Of a stretch of DNA of 64,000 bases, positions 18,244 through 26,805 are shown piece by piece. A model generated the notes under the pieces. The model was not told the DNA's origin. It saw only the letters and a program-made list of their open reading frames with translations, and did no database searches. The number at the start of each line of letters is the position of its first letter. Position 1 is the first letter of the stretch. The position numbers were made by a program, and so were the translations under genes. The stretch comes from Qipengyuania flava (lineage in GTDB: Bacteria > Pseudomonadota > Alphaproteobacteria > Sphingomonadales > Sphingomonadaceae): the NCBI RefSeq assembly GCF_019448255.1, contig NZ_CP080410.1:930001-994000 (forward strand). Direction: 5' to 3'.

Positions 18244-19416
18244 ATGCCTGAAGCCTATATCGTTGAAGCCGTCCGTACGGCCGGGGGTCGCCGCGGCGGT
18301 CGCCTCGCCGGTGTCCACCCGGTCGATCTCGCCGCCCAGTCGCTCGATGCGATCATGGAGCGCAGCGGCCTCGACGCGAAGGCGGTGGACGATGTCGTGA
18401 TGGGCTGCGTCAGCCAGGGCGGCGAACAGGCCATGCAGGTCGGCCGCAACGCCGTGCTTGCCAGCAAGCACCTCGGCGAAGGCGTGCCCGCGGTCACTAT
18501 CGACCGCCAGTGCGGCTCCTCGCAGCAGGCAATCCAGTTCGCCGCGCAGGCGGTGATGAGCGGAACACAGGACGTGGTCATCGCCAGCGGCGTGGAAAGC
18601 ATGAGCCGCGTGCCGATGGGTTCGACCGCGATGTTCCACATGAAGGAAGGCCTCGGGAACTACAAATCGCCCGGCCTCGAAGAGAAATACCCCGGCATCC
18701 AGTGGAGCCAGTTCATGGGCGCGGAGATGATCGCCCAGAAGCACGGCTTCTCCAAGGACGACCTCGACCGCTTCGCGCTCGCCAGCCACGAAAAGGCAAT
18801 CGAGGCGACCAAGTCGGGCGCCTTCGAGAAGGAAATCGTCGGCGTGCCGGTGGAGACGCCCGAGGGCGAGCAGCTGCACACGGTCGATGAAGGCATTCGC
18901 TTCGATGCCACGCTCGAAGGCATTGCCGGCGTCAAGCTGCTGAGCCCCGAAGGCAAGATCACCGCCGCCACCAGCAGCCAGATCTGCGACGGGTCAAGCG
19001 CGGTTCTGGTCGTCAGCGAACAGGCGCTGAAGGACCACGGCCTCACCCCGATGGCGCGTATCCACAATCTCACCGTTACGGCGGGCGATCCGGTCATCAT
19101 GCTGGAAGAGCCGCTGTTCGCCACCGACCGCGCGCTGCAGCGCGCCGGCATGTCGATCGGCGATATCGACCTTTACGAAGTCAACGAAGCCTTCGCGCCC
19201 GTGCCGCTTGCCTGGCTCAAGCACACCGGCGCCGACCCGGACAAGCTCAACGTCAATGGCGGTGCGATTGCGCTCGGCCATCCGCTGGGCGCTTCGGGCA
19301 CCAAGCTCATGGCCACGCTGGTCCACGCGCTCAAGGCGCGCGGCAAGAAGTACGGCCTCCAGACGATGTGCGAAGGCGGCGGTGTCGCCAACGTGACCAT
19401 CGTCGAAGCCCTTTAA
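18244..19416 (+). CDS. Acetyl-CoA C-acyltransferase (thiolase)
   Basis: Of two in-frame ATGs (18238, 18244) the second is placed six bases after AGAGG and is preferred, giving 390 residues. The active-site Cys90 lies in TIDRQCGSSQQA. The C-terminal motifs NGGAIALGHPLGASG (catalytic His) and MCEGGG (second catalytic Cys) are intact. It either cleaves 3-ketoacyl-CoA with CoA to acetyl-CoA, or condenses two acetyl-CoA. It is followed after 28 bases by an SDR of the 3-hydroxyacyl-CoA dehydrogenase type, which together make the last two steps of a beta-oxidation turn. A LiuR-like site upstream suggests catabolic control. Confidence 0.96.
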   Translation: MPEAYIVEAVRTAGGRRGGRLAGVHPVDLAAQSLDAIMERSGLDAKAVDDVVMGCVSQGGEQAMQVGRNAVLASKHLGEGVPAVTIDRQCGSSQQAIQFAAQAVMSGTQDVVIASGVESMSRVPMGSTAMFHMKEGLGNYKSPGLEEKYPGIQWSQFMGAEMIAQKHGFSKDDLDRFALASHEKAIEATKSGAFEKEIVGVPVETPEGEQLHTVDEGIRFDATLEGIAGVKLLSPEGKITAATSSQICDGSSAVLVVSEQALKDHGLTPMARIHNLTVTAGDPVIMLEEPLFATDRALQRAGMSIGDIDLYEVNEAFAPVPLAWLKHTGADPDKLNVNGGAIALGHPLGASGTKLMATLVHALKARGKKYGLQTMCEGGGVANVTIVEAL

Positions 19417-19444
19417 AGCCCTTAATCCCACGAGAGGAATATCC

Positions 19445-20230
19445 ATGGAAGTCAGCAGCAATACCCCCGCCGTCGTCACCGGCGGTGCCTCGGGTCTCGG
19501 TGAAGCCACCGCCCGCGCCATCGCGGCAAAGGGCGCCAAGGTCGCCATCTTCGACATGAACGAAGAAAAGGGCGAAGCGGTCGCCAAGGACATCGGCGGC
19601 ATCTTCTGCAAGGTCAACGTGACCAGCGACGAAGACGTCGACGCCGGTTTCGCCAAGGCCCGTGAAGCCCACGGCCAGGAGCGTATCCTGGTCAACTGCG
19701 CCGGCATCGGCAACGCGATCAAGACCGCCAGCCGTGACAAGCAGACGGGCGAAATCAAGCACTTCCCGCTGCAGGCCTTCGACTTCGTGATCCAGGTGAA
19801 CCTCATCGGCACCTTCCGCTGCATCGCCAAGTCGGCAGCGGGCATGATGACGCTCGATCCGCTGAGCGAGGACGGCGATCGCGGCGCCATCGTCAACACC
19901 GCTTCGGTGGCAGCCGAAGACGGCCAGATGGGCCAGGCAGCCTATTCGGCATCGAAGGGCGGCGTTGTCGGCATGACCCTGCCGATCGCGCGCGACCTGA
20001 TGCGCGAAGGCATCCGCGTGAACACGATCCTGCCGGGCATCTTCAACACCCCGCTGATGAACGCCGCCCCGCCGCAGGTGAAGGAAGCGCTGGCCGCATC
20101 CGTCCCGTTCCCCAAGCGCCTCGGTTACCCCGAAGAATACGCCCGACTCGCCATGACCATGATTGAGACCGGCTATTTCAACGGCGAGGACGTCCGCCTC
20201 GACGGCGCGATCCGCATGGCTCCGCGCTAA
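19445..20230 (+). CDS. SDR family dehydrogenase, 3-hydroxyacyl-CoA dehydrogenase type II-like
   Basis: The 261-residue protein has the NAD-binding TGGASGLG motif at residues 12-19, NCAGIG, a Ser in the IVNTASVAAEDGQMGQAAYSASKGG region and the catalytic YxxxK as YSASK. The length and the C-terminal FPKRLGYPEEYA segment resemble HSD17B10-like type II 3-hydroxyacyl-CoA dehydrogenases. It would oxidise 3-hydroxyacyl-CoA to 3-ketoacyl-CoA with NAD, feeding the thiolase encoded 28 bases upstream. A purine-rich ribosome binding site (GAGAGGAA) precedes ATG 19445. A strong hairpin terminator follows. Confidence 0.93.
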   Translation: MEVSSNTPAVVTGGASGLGEATARAIAAKGAKVAIFDMNEEKGEAVAKDIGGIFCKVNVTSDEDVDAGFAKAREAHGQERILVNCAGIGNAIKTASRDKQTGEIKHFPLQAFDFVIQVNLIGTFRCIAKSAAGMMTLDPLSEDGDRGAIVNTASVAAEDGQMGQAAYSASKGGVVGMTLPIARDLMREGIRVNTILPGIFNTPLMNAAPPQVKEALAASVPFPKRLGYPEEYARLAMTMIETGYFNGEDVRLDGAIRMAPR

Positions 20231-20256
20231 GCACTAGGCCCTCTGGCAAACAAAAG

Positions 20257-20288
20257 ACGCCGCCCGCGCATCGCTGCGCGGGCGGCGT
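20257..20288. terminator. Shared terminator between converging genes
   Basis: A perfect 14-base stem ACGCCGCCCGCGCA/TGCGCGGGCGGCGT encloses TCGC. It lies between the converging SDR gene and the NAD(P)-binding gene. The minus side is more T-rich (CTTTTGTTTG), the plus side reads TGTCGTTT. Confidence 0.88.
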
Positions 20289-20318
20289 TGTCGTTTCCGG
20301 TGTGGAAACCTTGAGCGG

Positions 20319-20918
20319 TCAGCCCACGGTTTCCATCAGGCGGATCGCTCCGCTCCAGCTGTCCTGTTCGACTGCATCGGCCAGCAGCACGGCAACATCG
20401 CCGCGCGCAGCTTCGCCCTTGGGATCGACATCGTCGCCCAGGCGAACCGAGCCGGTCGGTCCTTCGTCCGTCAGGCTGACCGGGCGCAGGATGGCGTAGT
20501 CGAGACCGCTCTGCTTGAGATGTTCATCGGCTTCGTGCTTGGCCTTGAGGTAATGGGCCAGCTTGCCCTCGGGCTCGGGATTGTCCGCTCCGACGGAACT
20601 CAGCATGACGAAGCGATCGACGCCGGACTTTGCCGCGATATCGATCAGTCGTTTGGCCCCGTCGCGGTCGACCTTGTCGGTCATTTCCGCGCTGGTGTCG
20701 CCGCCCGATCCGGCGGCAAAGACCACCGCGTGACAGCCATCGGTGACATCGTCGGCCAGATCGGTGAGATCGCCGATGCGCTGCTGCGCGCCCTCGGGAA
20801 GGGCGCTGGTGTCGGAGGATTCGCGCACCAGGGCGACGGGCGTGTGGCCGCGCTCGCACAGCTCTCTTGTGAGGCGCGTACCGGTGTTGCCGGTGGCGCC
20901 TGCGATAAGGATGTTCAT
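20319..20918 (-). CDS. NAD(P)-binding protein, atypical SDR
   Basis: The 199-residue protein begins MNILIAGATGNTGTRLTREL, the Rossmann NAD(P)-binding motif of the atypical SDR group. It continues with VVFAAGSGGDTS, MLSSVGADNPEPEGKL and YAILRPVSLTDE, the pattern seen in NmrA-like and SDR_a5 proteins (YwnB/BLVRB-like). Many members are poorly characterised reductases or regulators that sense NAD(P). It lies 57 bases downstream of the aldehyde dehydrogenase gene on the same strand and may be co-transcribed with it. Confidence 0.88.
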   Translation of the reverse strand: MNILIAGATGNTGTRLTRELCERGHTPVALVRESSDTSALPEGAQQRIGDLTDLADDVTDGCHAVVFAAGSGGDTSAEMTDKVDRDGAKRLIDIAAKSGVDRFVMLSSVGADNPEPEGKLAHYLKAKHEADEHLKQSGLDYAILRPVSLTDEGPTGSVRLGDDVDPKGEAARGDVAVLLADAVEQDSWSGAIRLMETVG

Positions 20919-20975
20919 GGAATTGCTCCGTTGAAATTCAGGCAGGGGTAGGAGGGCGCAGGGCGCAGCCTTGCC

Positions 20976-22355
20976 TCAGGGAAGGTACACCGCCTTGGTG
21001 TTCACGAATTCCTTCATGCCGAAGCCGCCGTGTTCGCGGCCGTATCCCGAATCCTTAACCCCGCCGAAGGGCATGTTGGGGTCGGCCGCGCCGAAGGAAT
21101 TGATCCGCACCATGCCGGTATCGAAGTGTTCGCGGGCAAGGCGCACGGCCTTGTCCTGGTCCTTGGTGAAAATGCCGCCGCCAAGGCCGTAGCGGCTGTC
21201 GTTGGCGATGCGCATCGCGTCCTCGTCGTCCTTCGCGCGGATGATCGAGGCGACCGGGCCGAACAGCTCGTCGTCATAGGCCGGAGTGCCCGGCTTGCAG
21301 TCGGCGAGCACGGTGGCGGGGTAGTACCAGCCATCGGGATCGTCTTCCGGATCGCCGCCGCACAGCAGGGTCGCCCCGCCATCGAGGCTCTTGCCGACCT
21401 GTTCGACCAGCGTGTCGAACTGTTCCTTGCTGGAAACCGGGCCGAGCTGGGTGTCGTCCTTCGTGGGATCGCCCATCTTGGCCGCCTTCATCCGTTCGAC
21501 GAAACCTTCGACGAACTGGTCATAGACCGCCTCGGTCACGACAAAGCGCTTGGCCGACACGCAAGTTTCGCCATTGTTGTAGAGGCGCCCTGTGACGCAG
21601 GTCTTGATTGCCAGCTCGACGTCGGCGTCTTCCAGCACGAGGTAGGCGTCGTTCGAACCCAGTTCGAGCACGGTTTTCTTCAGCGCTTCGGCGGCCTTGG
21701 TACCGATGTGGCGGCCCGCGCCATCGCTGCCGGTCATGGTGACCGCCCGGACCTTGTCGTGGGCGATGATCTCGTCCGACAGGTCGTGATCGACCAGGAT
21801 CACGTCGAACAGGCCCTTGGGCAGGCCCGCTTCGAGGCACAGGTCGCGCAGCAGCAGCCCGCTGCCGGTGCAGATCGAGGCGTGCTTGAGGACCACCGCG
21901 TTGCCCGCCATGGCGTTTGCCGCGAGCACGCGGACCGGCTGGTAAAGCGGGAAATTCCACGGCTGGACCGAGTAGATCACGCCAATCGGCGAATAGGTCA
22001 CCAGGCCCTGTTTCTTGCCGCCCGAATGGGTGCGCTCTTCATCGGCGAGTACGCTGGGGCCGTTGTCGGCGGTGTATTCGAAGATGCGGGCGCAGATTTC
22101 GACTTCGCCCTTGCCGTCGCGCAGCAGCTTGCCGGTTTCCGCGGTCATCAGAGCGCTGATGCGGTCGGTGTTGTCGCGCAGCACCTTGGCAATCGCGCGC
22201 AGCACTTCGCCGCGTTCTTCGTGGCTGCGGGTCTTCCAGTCGAGGAAAGCCTCATGCGCTGCGTCGATGATCCCGAAGGCTTCGTCCTTCGTCATCAGCT
22301 GATAGGTTTCCAGCGGCTCGCGGGTGGCAGGGTTGTTGGTTTCGATAGTGGGCAT
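20976..22355 (-). CDS. NAD(P)-dependent succinate-semialdehyde-type aldehyde dehydrogenase
   Basis: This 459-residue enzyme has the aldehyde dehydrogenase catalytic pair: Glu231 in LELGSNDAYLVL and Cys265 in NNGETCVSAKRFVV. The cofactor-binding QPWNFPLYQP and MTGSDGAGRHIG segments and the C-terminal PFGGVKDSGYGREHG are also present. The start VSAKR after the Cys and the compact size resemble GabD-type and short succinate-semialdehyde dehydrogenases. It oxidises an aldehyde to the acid in the cytosol. The exact substrate is not certain. A LysR gene lies 97 bases upstream on the same strand. Confidence 0.93.
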   Translation of the reverse strand: MPTIETNNPATREPLETYQLMTKDEAFGIIDAAHEAFLDWKTRSHEERGEVLRAIAKVLRDNTDRISALMTAETGKLLRDGKGEVEICARIFEYTADNGPSVLADEERTHSGGKKQGLVTYSPIGVIYSVQPWNFPLYQPVRVLAANAMAGNAVVLKHASICTGSGLLLRDLCLEAGLPKGLFDVILVDHDLSDEIIAHDKVRAVTMTGSDGAGRHIGTKAAEALKKTVLELGSNDAYLVLEDADVELAIKTCVTGRLYNNGETCVSAKRFVVTEAVYDQFVEGFVERMKAAKMGDPTKDDTQLGPVSSKEQFDTLVEQVGKSLDGGATLLCGGDPEDDPDGWYYPATVLADCKPGTPAYDDELFGPVASIIRAKDDEDAMRIANDSRYGLGGGIFTKDQDKAVRLAREHFDTGMVRINSFGAADPNMPFGGVKDSGYGREHGGFGMKEFVNTKAVYLP

Positions 22356-22452
22356 TGAGCACCTGATTTTCGTGTGAGGGTATGTCCATCGAACGAGGCC
22401 GACATGCCGCGCGTTCCGCAGAATATTTTTCGCAGAATCGGGAACCCGAAAG

Positions 22453-23322
22453 TCAGTCGCGCGCGCCCGTCACCAGTGAACGCTTCGCCAGCAGCGCTTC
22501 GGCCAGGAAGGCCATGAAGACCCGCACACGCGGCGTCCCGCGCAGGTCCGGATGGGTCAGGATCCAGATGTCCTGCTGGGGAACCGGCGGGCGGTCGGTA
22601 AGGCGAATGAGCGCGGGTTCGGGATCGGCCATGAAGCACGCGCCGCGTCCGAGGCCGAGCCCGGCGACCAGCGCGCGGTGGCGGGCGGTGATGTCGTCGA
22701 TCCGCAGCGCGACCGGCGCGTCGGGGAAGGGCGACTGCTCGCGCCAGTCGGGCCACACGCCATCGTCCACCGGAGCGATCCAGCGCAGCTTGTCCGGTGG
22801 GGTTCGCTCCAGGTACTCGCGATTGGCGTAGTAGGTGAGGCCGGCAGGAAACAGGCGCCGACCCACGAGGTGTTCGGGCGGCTGCTTCACACCGCGCAGC
22901 ACCACATCGGCTTCCGAGCGATCGAGGTCGACGAAGCGCGCGGTGGTTTCGACCTTGAGATCGACTTCGGGATAGAGCTCTGTAAACGCGACCAGCTCTT
23001 CCAGCAGGAGGAACTGCGCAATCGGTTCGGGCAGCGAGACGGTCAGTGATCCGGAAATTGCCTCACCGCGCGCCTTGACTGCTCGCTCGCTTGCGAGGTC
23101 GAGCTGCTCCATCCGTTCGGCCGTATCGATAACCGCCTGCCCTTGTTCGGTGGGCAGGTAGCCGGTGGGCGTCCGCTCGAACAGGATGCCGCGGCGATCC
23201 TGTAGCGCAGCCAGCCGCCGGGCGATGGTGGTGTGGGTGAGGCCGAGCAGGCCGGCCGCACCGCGCAGTGATCCGGCGCGCGCGACGGCGAGAATGACGC
23301 GGTAATCGTCCCAATCCTGCAT
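22453..23322 (-). CDS. LysR family transcriptional regulator
   Basis: The start is placed at ATG 23322 (MQDWDDYRVILAVARAGSL), a typical LysR beginning, giving 289 residues. The N-terminal winged helix (about 1-60) contains GAAGLLGLTHTTIARRLAAL. The substrate-binding domain follows (about 90-285), with LTVSLPEPIAQFLL at its start. It probably senses a small molecule and controls the divergent gene at 23425, the downstream aldehyde dehydrogenase, or both. The 102-base gap to the divergent gene holds an inverted TGCACCA repeat. Confidence 0.92.
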   Translation of the reverse strand: MQDWDDYRVILAVARAGSLRGAAGLLGLTHTTIARRLAALQDRRGILFERTPTGYLPTEQGQAVIDTAERMEQLDLASERAVKARGEAISGSLTVSLPEPIAQFLLLEELVAFTELYPEVDLKVETTARFVDLDRSEADVVLRGVKQPPEHLVGRRLFPAGLTYYANREYLERTPPDKLRWIAPVDDGVWPDWREQSPFPDAPVALRIDDITARHRALVAGLGLGRGACFMADPEPALIRLTDRPPVPQQDIWILTHPDLRGTPRVRVFMAFLAEALLAKRSLVTGARD

Positions 23323-23333
23323 TGGAACGATTT

Positions 23334-23393
23334 TGCACCACTCGTGGCCAAAGTCTAGCCATGATCGGGCGATTTGACCGCGATATTGGTGCA
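23334..23393. promoter_or_regulatory. Inverted TGCACCA repeat in a LysR divergent promoter region
   Basis: TGCACCA (23334-23340) and TGGTGCA (23387-23393) are perfect complements 46 bases apart in the region between the LysR gene and its divergent neighbour. The second lies around a GTGCAC palindrome. LysR proteins bind paired sites and bend DNA, so this is a plausible operator pair, weakly supported. Confidence 0.3.
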
Positions 23394-23424
23394 CAAACGT
23401 TTCAATAGGTCAAAGGAAACCGCC

Positions 23425-24198
23425 GTGCATCTCACCCCCCGCAACGCTCTGCTCTGCGCCTGCCTTGCCGCCGGATCGCTCTTCACCGTGCCGGTCGCCT
23501 CGCCACTCCTGGCGCAGACGACCGAGGCCGCGGCGCCGGTGCAGCCCGTCTCCTTCGCGCTCGAGGCGGGCGAGGTCCTCCAGATCATTGCCCCGCAATC
23601 GCGCGAAAACAGCCGCGCAGCCCGGCAGGCCTATTACGATTTCGTCCTGCCCCAGGCCGAACGGTTGGGTTTCGAGAGGCTGGGCGGCCTCAGCGTGCGC
23701 CAGAAGGTCGTGAGCGACTACGATCCCGGCGCCTTCCTGTTCTTCTCCTGGCCCGACGCGGCTTCTTTCACGATGTTCGAGGCGCATCCCGAATGGCCGG
23801 CCTATCGCGACCAGCGTCCGGACGGCTGGGAGGAACTGAAGATCTACACCGTTGAGCTGGAGCAGGACCTCGCGCTGACCTTTGACCCGGCCAAGCACTA
23901 CACGGTGGTCGTCGCCTGGCTCGATGCCGAAAACGGCGCGGACTACACGCGCTATCTCGACGGGATCGAAGAAGCAGTGACGCGTTCTGGCGGGCGCTTC
24001 ATCGCCAAGTTCAACGATCCGGCTTACGAGGCGAACGCCGGCACGCCGCCTGCGCCCGGCCAGATCACCTTCGTCGAATGGGATTCGCTGGACGGCTTCG
24101 AGAAGGTCCAGAAATCGGCCGAATACCAAGCGAACCGGCAGAACTTCGCCTCCGGCGTCGACCGGTTCGAATTCTATTGGCTCGGCGTCGGCGGCTAG
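23425..24198 (+). CDS. Exported protein with two dimeric alpha/beta-barrel-like modules
   Basis: The start is GTG 23425 (VHLTPRNAL) behind AAAGGA, giving 257 residues; an upstream in-frame TTG gives a poorer start. A signal peptide covers about residues 1-31 (cleavage near LLA). Two similar modules follow. Each has an alternating strand/helix pattern and a conserved tail: FLFFSWPDAASFTMFEAHPE in the first and ITFVEWDSLDGFEKVQKSAE in the second. The latter recalls DUF1330 and other ferredoxin-like dimeric barrels. The function is unknown. The LysR gene is divergent. Confidence 0.75.
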   Translation: MHLTPRNALLCACLAAGSLFTVPVASPLLAQTTEAAAPVQPVSFALEAGEVLQIIAPQSRENSRAARQAYYDFVLPQAERLGFERLGGLSVRQKVVSDYDPGAFLFFSWPDAASFTMFEAHPEWPAYRDQRPDGWEELKIYTVELEQDLALTFDPAKHYTVVVAWLDAENGADYTRYLDGIEEAVTRSGGRFIAKFNDPAYEANAGTPPAPGQITFVEWDSLDGFEKVQKSAEYQANRQNFASGVDRFEFYWLGVGG

Positions 24199-24328
24199 GC
24201 GCCGGCCCGCGCAGTCGCTTGCAGGGTGCGGGCGACCTGCGGCGCTTGCGTCCCCTGTTCGGCTTTTCCTTGCCAGACCGGCGTTCCTTGTGTTCCATCC
24301 CGATCGAGAGAACGGGAGAGAGACCACA

Positions 24329-25201
24329 ATGACCGACTTCACACAGATCACGCTCGATATCGCCGATGGTATCGCGACCGTGACGCTGAACCGGCCCGAA
24401 AAGATGAACGCCTTCACCCGCACGATGATGGATGAAATCATCAAGGCGATGGACATCACCGACGCGGACGACAGCGTGCGCGCGGTGATCGTGACCGGCG
24501 CGGGCGAGCGGGCGTTCTGCGCGGGGGCGGACCTGACGCCCGAAGGCGGCGGCCATGTCTTCTCCGATCCGAACCCGGTGGACGATCTTTCGGACGAGCG
24601 CGTGCGCGATGGCGGCGGGCGGCTCACGCTGCGCCTGTTCCAGTCGAAAAAGCCGCTGATCGGCGCCTGCAACGGCGTGGCCGTCGGCGTGGGTGCGACC
24701 ATGCAGCTGCCCTTCGACATTCGCCTGGCCAGCGACACCGCGCGTTATGGCTTCGTCTTCGCGCGCCGTGGCATCGTGCCCGAGGCTGCCTCCAGCTACT
24801 TCCTTCCTCGGCTCGTCGGCATGCAGACCGCGCTCGAATGGTGCATGACCGGGCGGATTTTCGATGCCGGCGAAGCGCTCGAGCGGGGCCTGGTACGCTC
24901 GGTCCATCCGCAGGGCGAGCTGATGGACGCAGCTCGCGGTATAGCCCGCGAGATCGCCGACAACACCTCGGCCGTGTCGGTCAGCATGACGCGCGCGATG
25001 CTGTGGCGCAACGGGGCAAGCGGCCATCCGATGGACGCGCACAAGATCGACAGCCGCGCGATCTACCGCCTCAGCCGCAGCGCCGATGCGAACGAAGGGA
25101 TCGCCAGCTTCCTCGAGAAACGTCCGCCGGCCTATCCGGACACGGTGAGCGGGGACATGCCCGATTTCTACCCCTGGTGGGACGAGCCGGACTACGCGTG
25201 A
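24329..25201 (+). CDS. Enoyl-CoA hydratase/isomerase family protein
   Basis: The start is ATG 24329 (MTDFTQITLDIADGIATVTL), after GGGAGAGAGA, giving 290 residues; a longer frame from 24290 adds residues without signal. The crotonase oxyanion-hole motifs are AFCAGADL (about 63-70) and NGVAVGVGATMQLPFD. A Glu in the FARRGIVPEAASSYFLPRLVG segment is in the place of a catalytic acid. Members hydrate or isomerise enoyl-CoA. It is followed by a MarR regulator gene 67 bases later. Substrate unknown. Confidence 0.92.
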   Translation: MTDFTQITLDIADGIATVTLNRPEKMNAFTRTMMDEIIKAMDITDADDSVRAVIVTGAGERAFCAGADLTPEGGGHVFSDPNPVDDLSDERVRDGGGRLTLRLFQSKKPLIGACNGVAVGVGATMQLPFDIRLASDTARYGFVFARRGIVPEAASSYFLPRLVGMQTALEWCMTGRIFDAGEALERGLVRSVHPQGELMDAARGIAREIADNTSAVSVSMTRAMLWRNGASGHPMDAHKIDSRAIYRLSRSADANEGIASFLEKRPPAYPDTVSGDMPDFYPWWDEPDYA

Positions 25202-25215
25202 GTCGGGCCGAGAAA

Positions 25216-25265
25216 GTTACATTCGCAACGGCCTTGCCAAGCAGGGGCCGTCATCTAAATGTAAC
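25216..25265. promoter_or_regulatory. Inverted GTTACATT repeat upstream of the MarR gene
   Basis: GTTACATT (25216-25223) and AATGTAAC (25258-25265) are perfect complements in the 67-base gap before the MarR start at 25269. The second arm ends three bases before the ATG, leaving no room for a normal ribosome binding site. Probable autoregulatory operator. Confidence 0.4.
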
Positions 25266-25268
25266 GGC

Positions 25269-25739
25269 ATGTCGAAACGCCAGCCTGCCCAGCGCCTAGC
25301 CGAGTTCCTGCCCTACCAGCTTTCCATCGCCTCGAACGCGGTGTCGACCCGGATTGCCGAGCAGTATCGCAAGCGCTTTGCGCTCAAGACCACCGAATGG
25401 CGGATCATGGCGGTGCTTGGCGACCATGGCGCGCTGACCCAGCGCGAGCTGTCGCAGCAGACCCTGATGGACAAGGTGCCGGTCAACCGCGCGTGCAAGC
25501 GGCTGGAGGATCGCGGCCTCGTGCAGCGCTCGCCCAACGCGAAGGACGGGCGCTCGCACCTGCTGGAACTGACCAGCGAGGGCAGGGCGGTCCACGCGGG
25601 CATCATGCCGCTGGCGCTGACGATCGAGAGCGAGCTGTTTTCCGTCCTCAGCGAAGCGGAACGCGCCAGCCTGCGCGACATGCTCGTGCGGGTGCGCGAC
25701 CAGGCAGGGGACTTCGACGCAGAAAGCCTGGCCGACTAG
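25269..25739 (+). CDS. MarR family transcriptional regulator
   Basis: The 156-residue protein shows the MarR winged-helix: TTEWRIMAVLGDHGALTQREL, then QQTLMDKVPVNRACKRLEDRGLV (recognition helix), then the wing NAKDGRSHLLELTSEG. Members repress nearby genes and release DNA on binding a ligand, often an aromatic or CoA ester. There is no clear ribosome binding site before ATG 25269, and an inverted repeat abuts it. It may be leaderless, or translated with the transcript from the enoyl-CoA hydratase gene upstream. Confidence 0.92.
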   Translation: MSKRQPAQRLAEFLPYQLSIASNAVSTRIAEQYRKRFALKTTEWRIMAVLGDHGALTQRELSQQTLMDKVPVNRACKRLEDRGLVQRSPNAKDGRSHLLELTSEGRAVHAGIMPLALTIESELFSVLSEAERASLRDMLVRVRDQAGDFDAESLAD

Positions 25740-25786
25740 GGTTAGTCGACCAGGCTTCCTTTGCGATCCGTCGCAGGAGAAACGGG

Positions 25787-26785
25787 TTATCCGATACCGC
25801 CGCTGAAGGCGTCGGCGATCGAACAGGCCGCCGGGCCGAGAATGACGATGAACAGCACCGGCAGGATGAACATGATCAGCGGCACGGTCATGATGGCGGG
25901 CAGACGCGCAGCCTTCTCTTCCGCGCGCATCATGCGCTCGTTGCGGAATTCGGCCGACAGCACACGCAGCGCGGAGGCGAGCGGCGTACCGTAGCGTTCG
26001 GTCTGCACCATGGTGGTGACCACGCCCTTCACCGCTTCGAGGTCGACGCGGTAGGCAAGGTTGTCGAAGGCTTTCTTGCGCTCGTTGAGGAAGGAGAGCT
26101 CGATCGCCGTCAGCGCGAATTCGTCGCCGAGTTCGGGATAGGCGCGGCCCAGTTCCTTCGCGACGCGGTTGAAGGCAGCGTCGACGGTCAGGCCGGCCTC
26201 GGCGCAGATGACCAGCAGGTCGAGTGCGTCCGGCAGGCCCTTGCGGATAGCGTCCGAGCGCTTGCTGGCGATGTTGCTGAGATAGATTTCCGGACCCTTG
26301 TAGCCCAGGAACAGCGCCGCGCCGAGGGCTGCGACACGCTTCATCTGCCAGTCGGGATAGATCTCGACCATGTAGAGCATCACGAAGGCGAAGCCGCCGA
26401 GCAGCACGGGCAGCACGGCGCGCAGGCCGATGATGATGATCGCCAGTTCCTTGTTGCGAATACCGGCATGCGCGAGCTTCTGCTGGACGATGTCGACCTG
26501 GCTTTGCTGCAACACTTTCATGTTGCCCAGGGCGTCTTTCAGCTTCTCGGTCGTGTCGGTCTTGCGAACAAGGCTTTGGCGCTTCTTCGCCGTCGAGGTG
26601 ACGAGGCCCATCTTGAGCTCTTCACGGCGGCCCTCGAGGGCTTTCACGCGCTTGCTCATCGGGTCCTTGATCGTGACCGCGGTGTAGATCGCGAAGATCA
26701 CGGCCATGGCCGCGATCCCGGACAGGATCGAGCCGACGAGGAACACATCGAAGCCGAGGAGGGTGGGGCCGGTTGCGGGATCCAT
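25787..26785 (-). CDS. tadC: Type II secretion system F-like protein TadC
   Basis: This 332-residue inner-membrane protein has a T2SF (GspF-like) cytoplasmic domain, with DALDLLVICAEAGLTVDAAF and RYGTPLASALRVLSAEFR. There are about four membrane segments: one near residue 20, a pair near 120-165, and a long one at the C-terminus (LIMFILPVLFIVILGPAA). TadC pairs with TadB as the platform of the Tad pilus machine. It is the last gene of the minus-strand operon, 20 bases after tadB. No TadD or TadG follows. Confidence 0.92.
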   Translation of the reverse strand: MDPATGPTLLGFDVFLVGSILSGIAAMAVIFAIYTAVTIKDPMSKRVKALEGRREELKMGLVTSTAKKRQSLVRKTDTTEKLKDALGNMKVLQQSQVDIVQQKLAHAGIRNKELAIIIIGLRAVLPVLLGGFAFVMLYMVEIYPDWQMKRVAALGAALFLGYKGPEIYLSNIASKRSDAIRKGLPDALDLLVICAEAGLTVDAAFNRVAKELGRAYPELGDEFALTAIELSFLNERKKAFDNLAYRVDLEAVKGVVTTMVQTERYGTPLASALRVLSAEFRNERMMRAEEKAARLPAIMTVPLIMFILPVLFIVILGPAACSIADAFSGGIG

Positions 26786-26805
26786 TGCTCTACTCTTTCC
26801 TCAAC

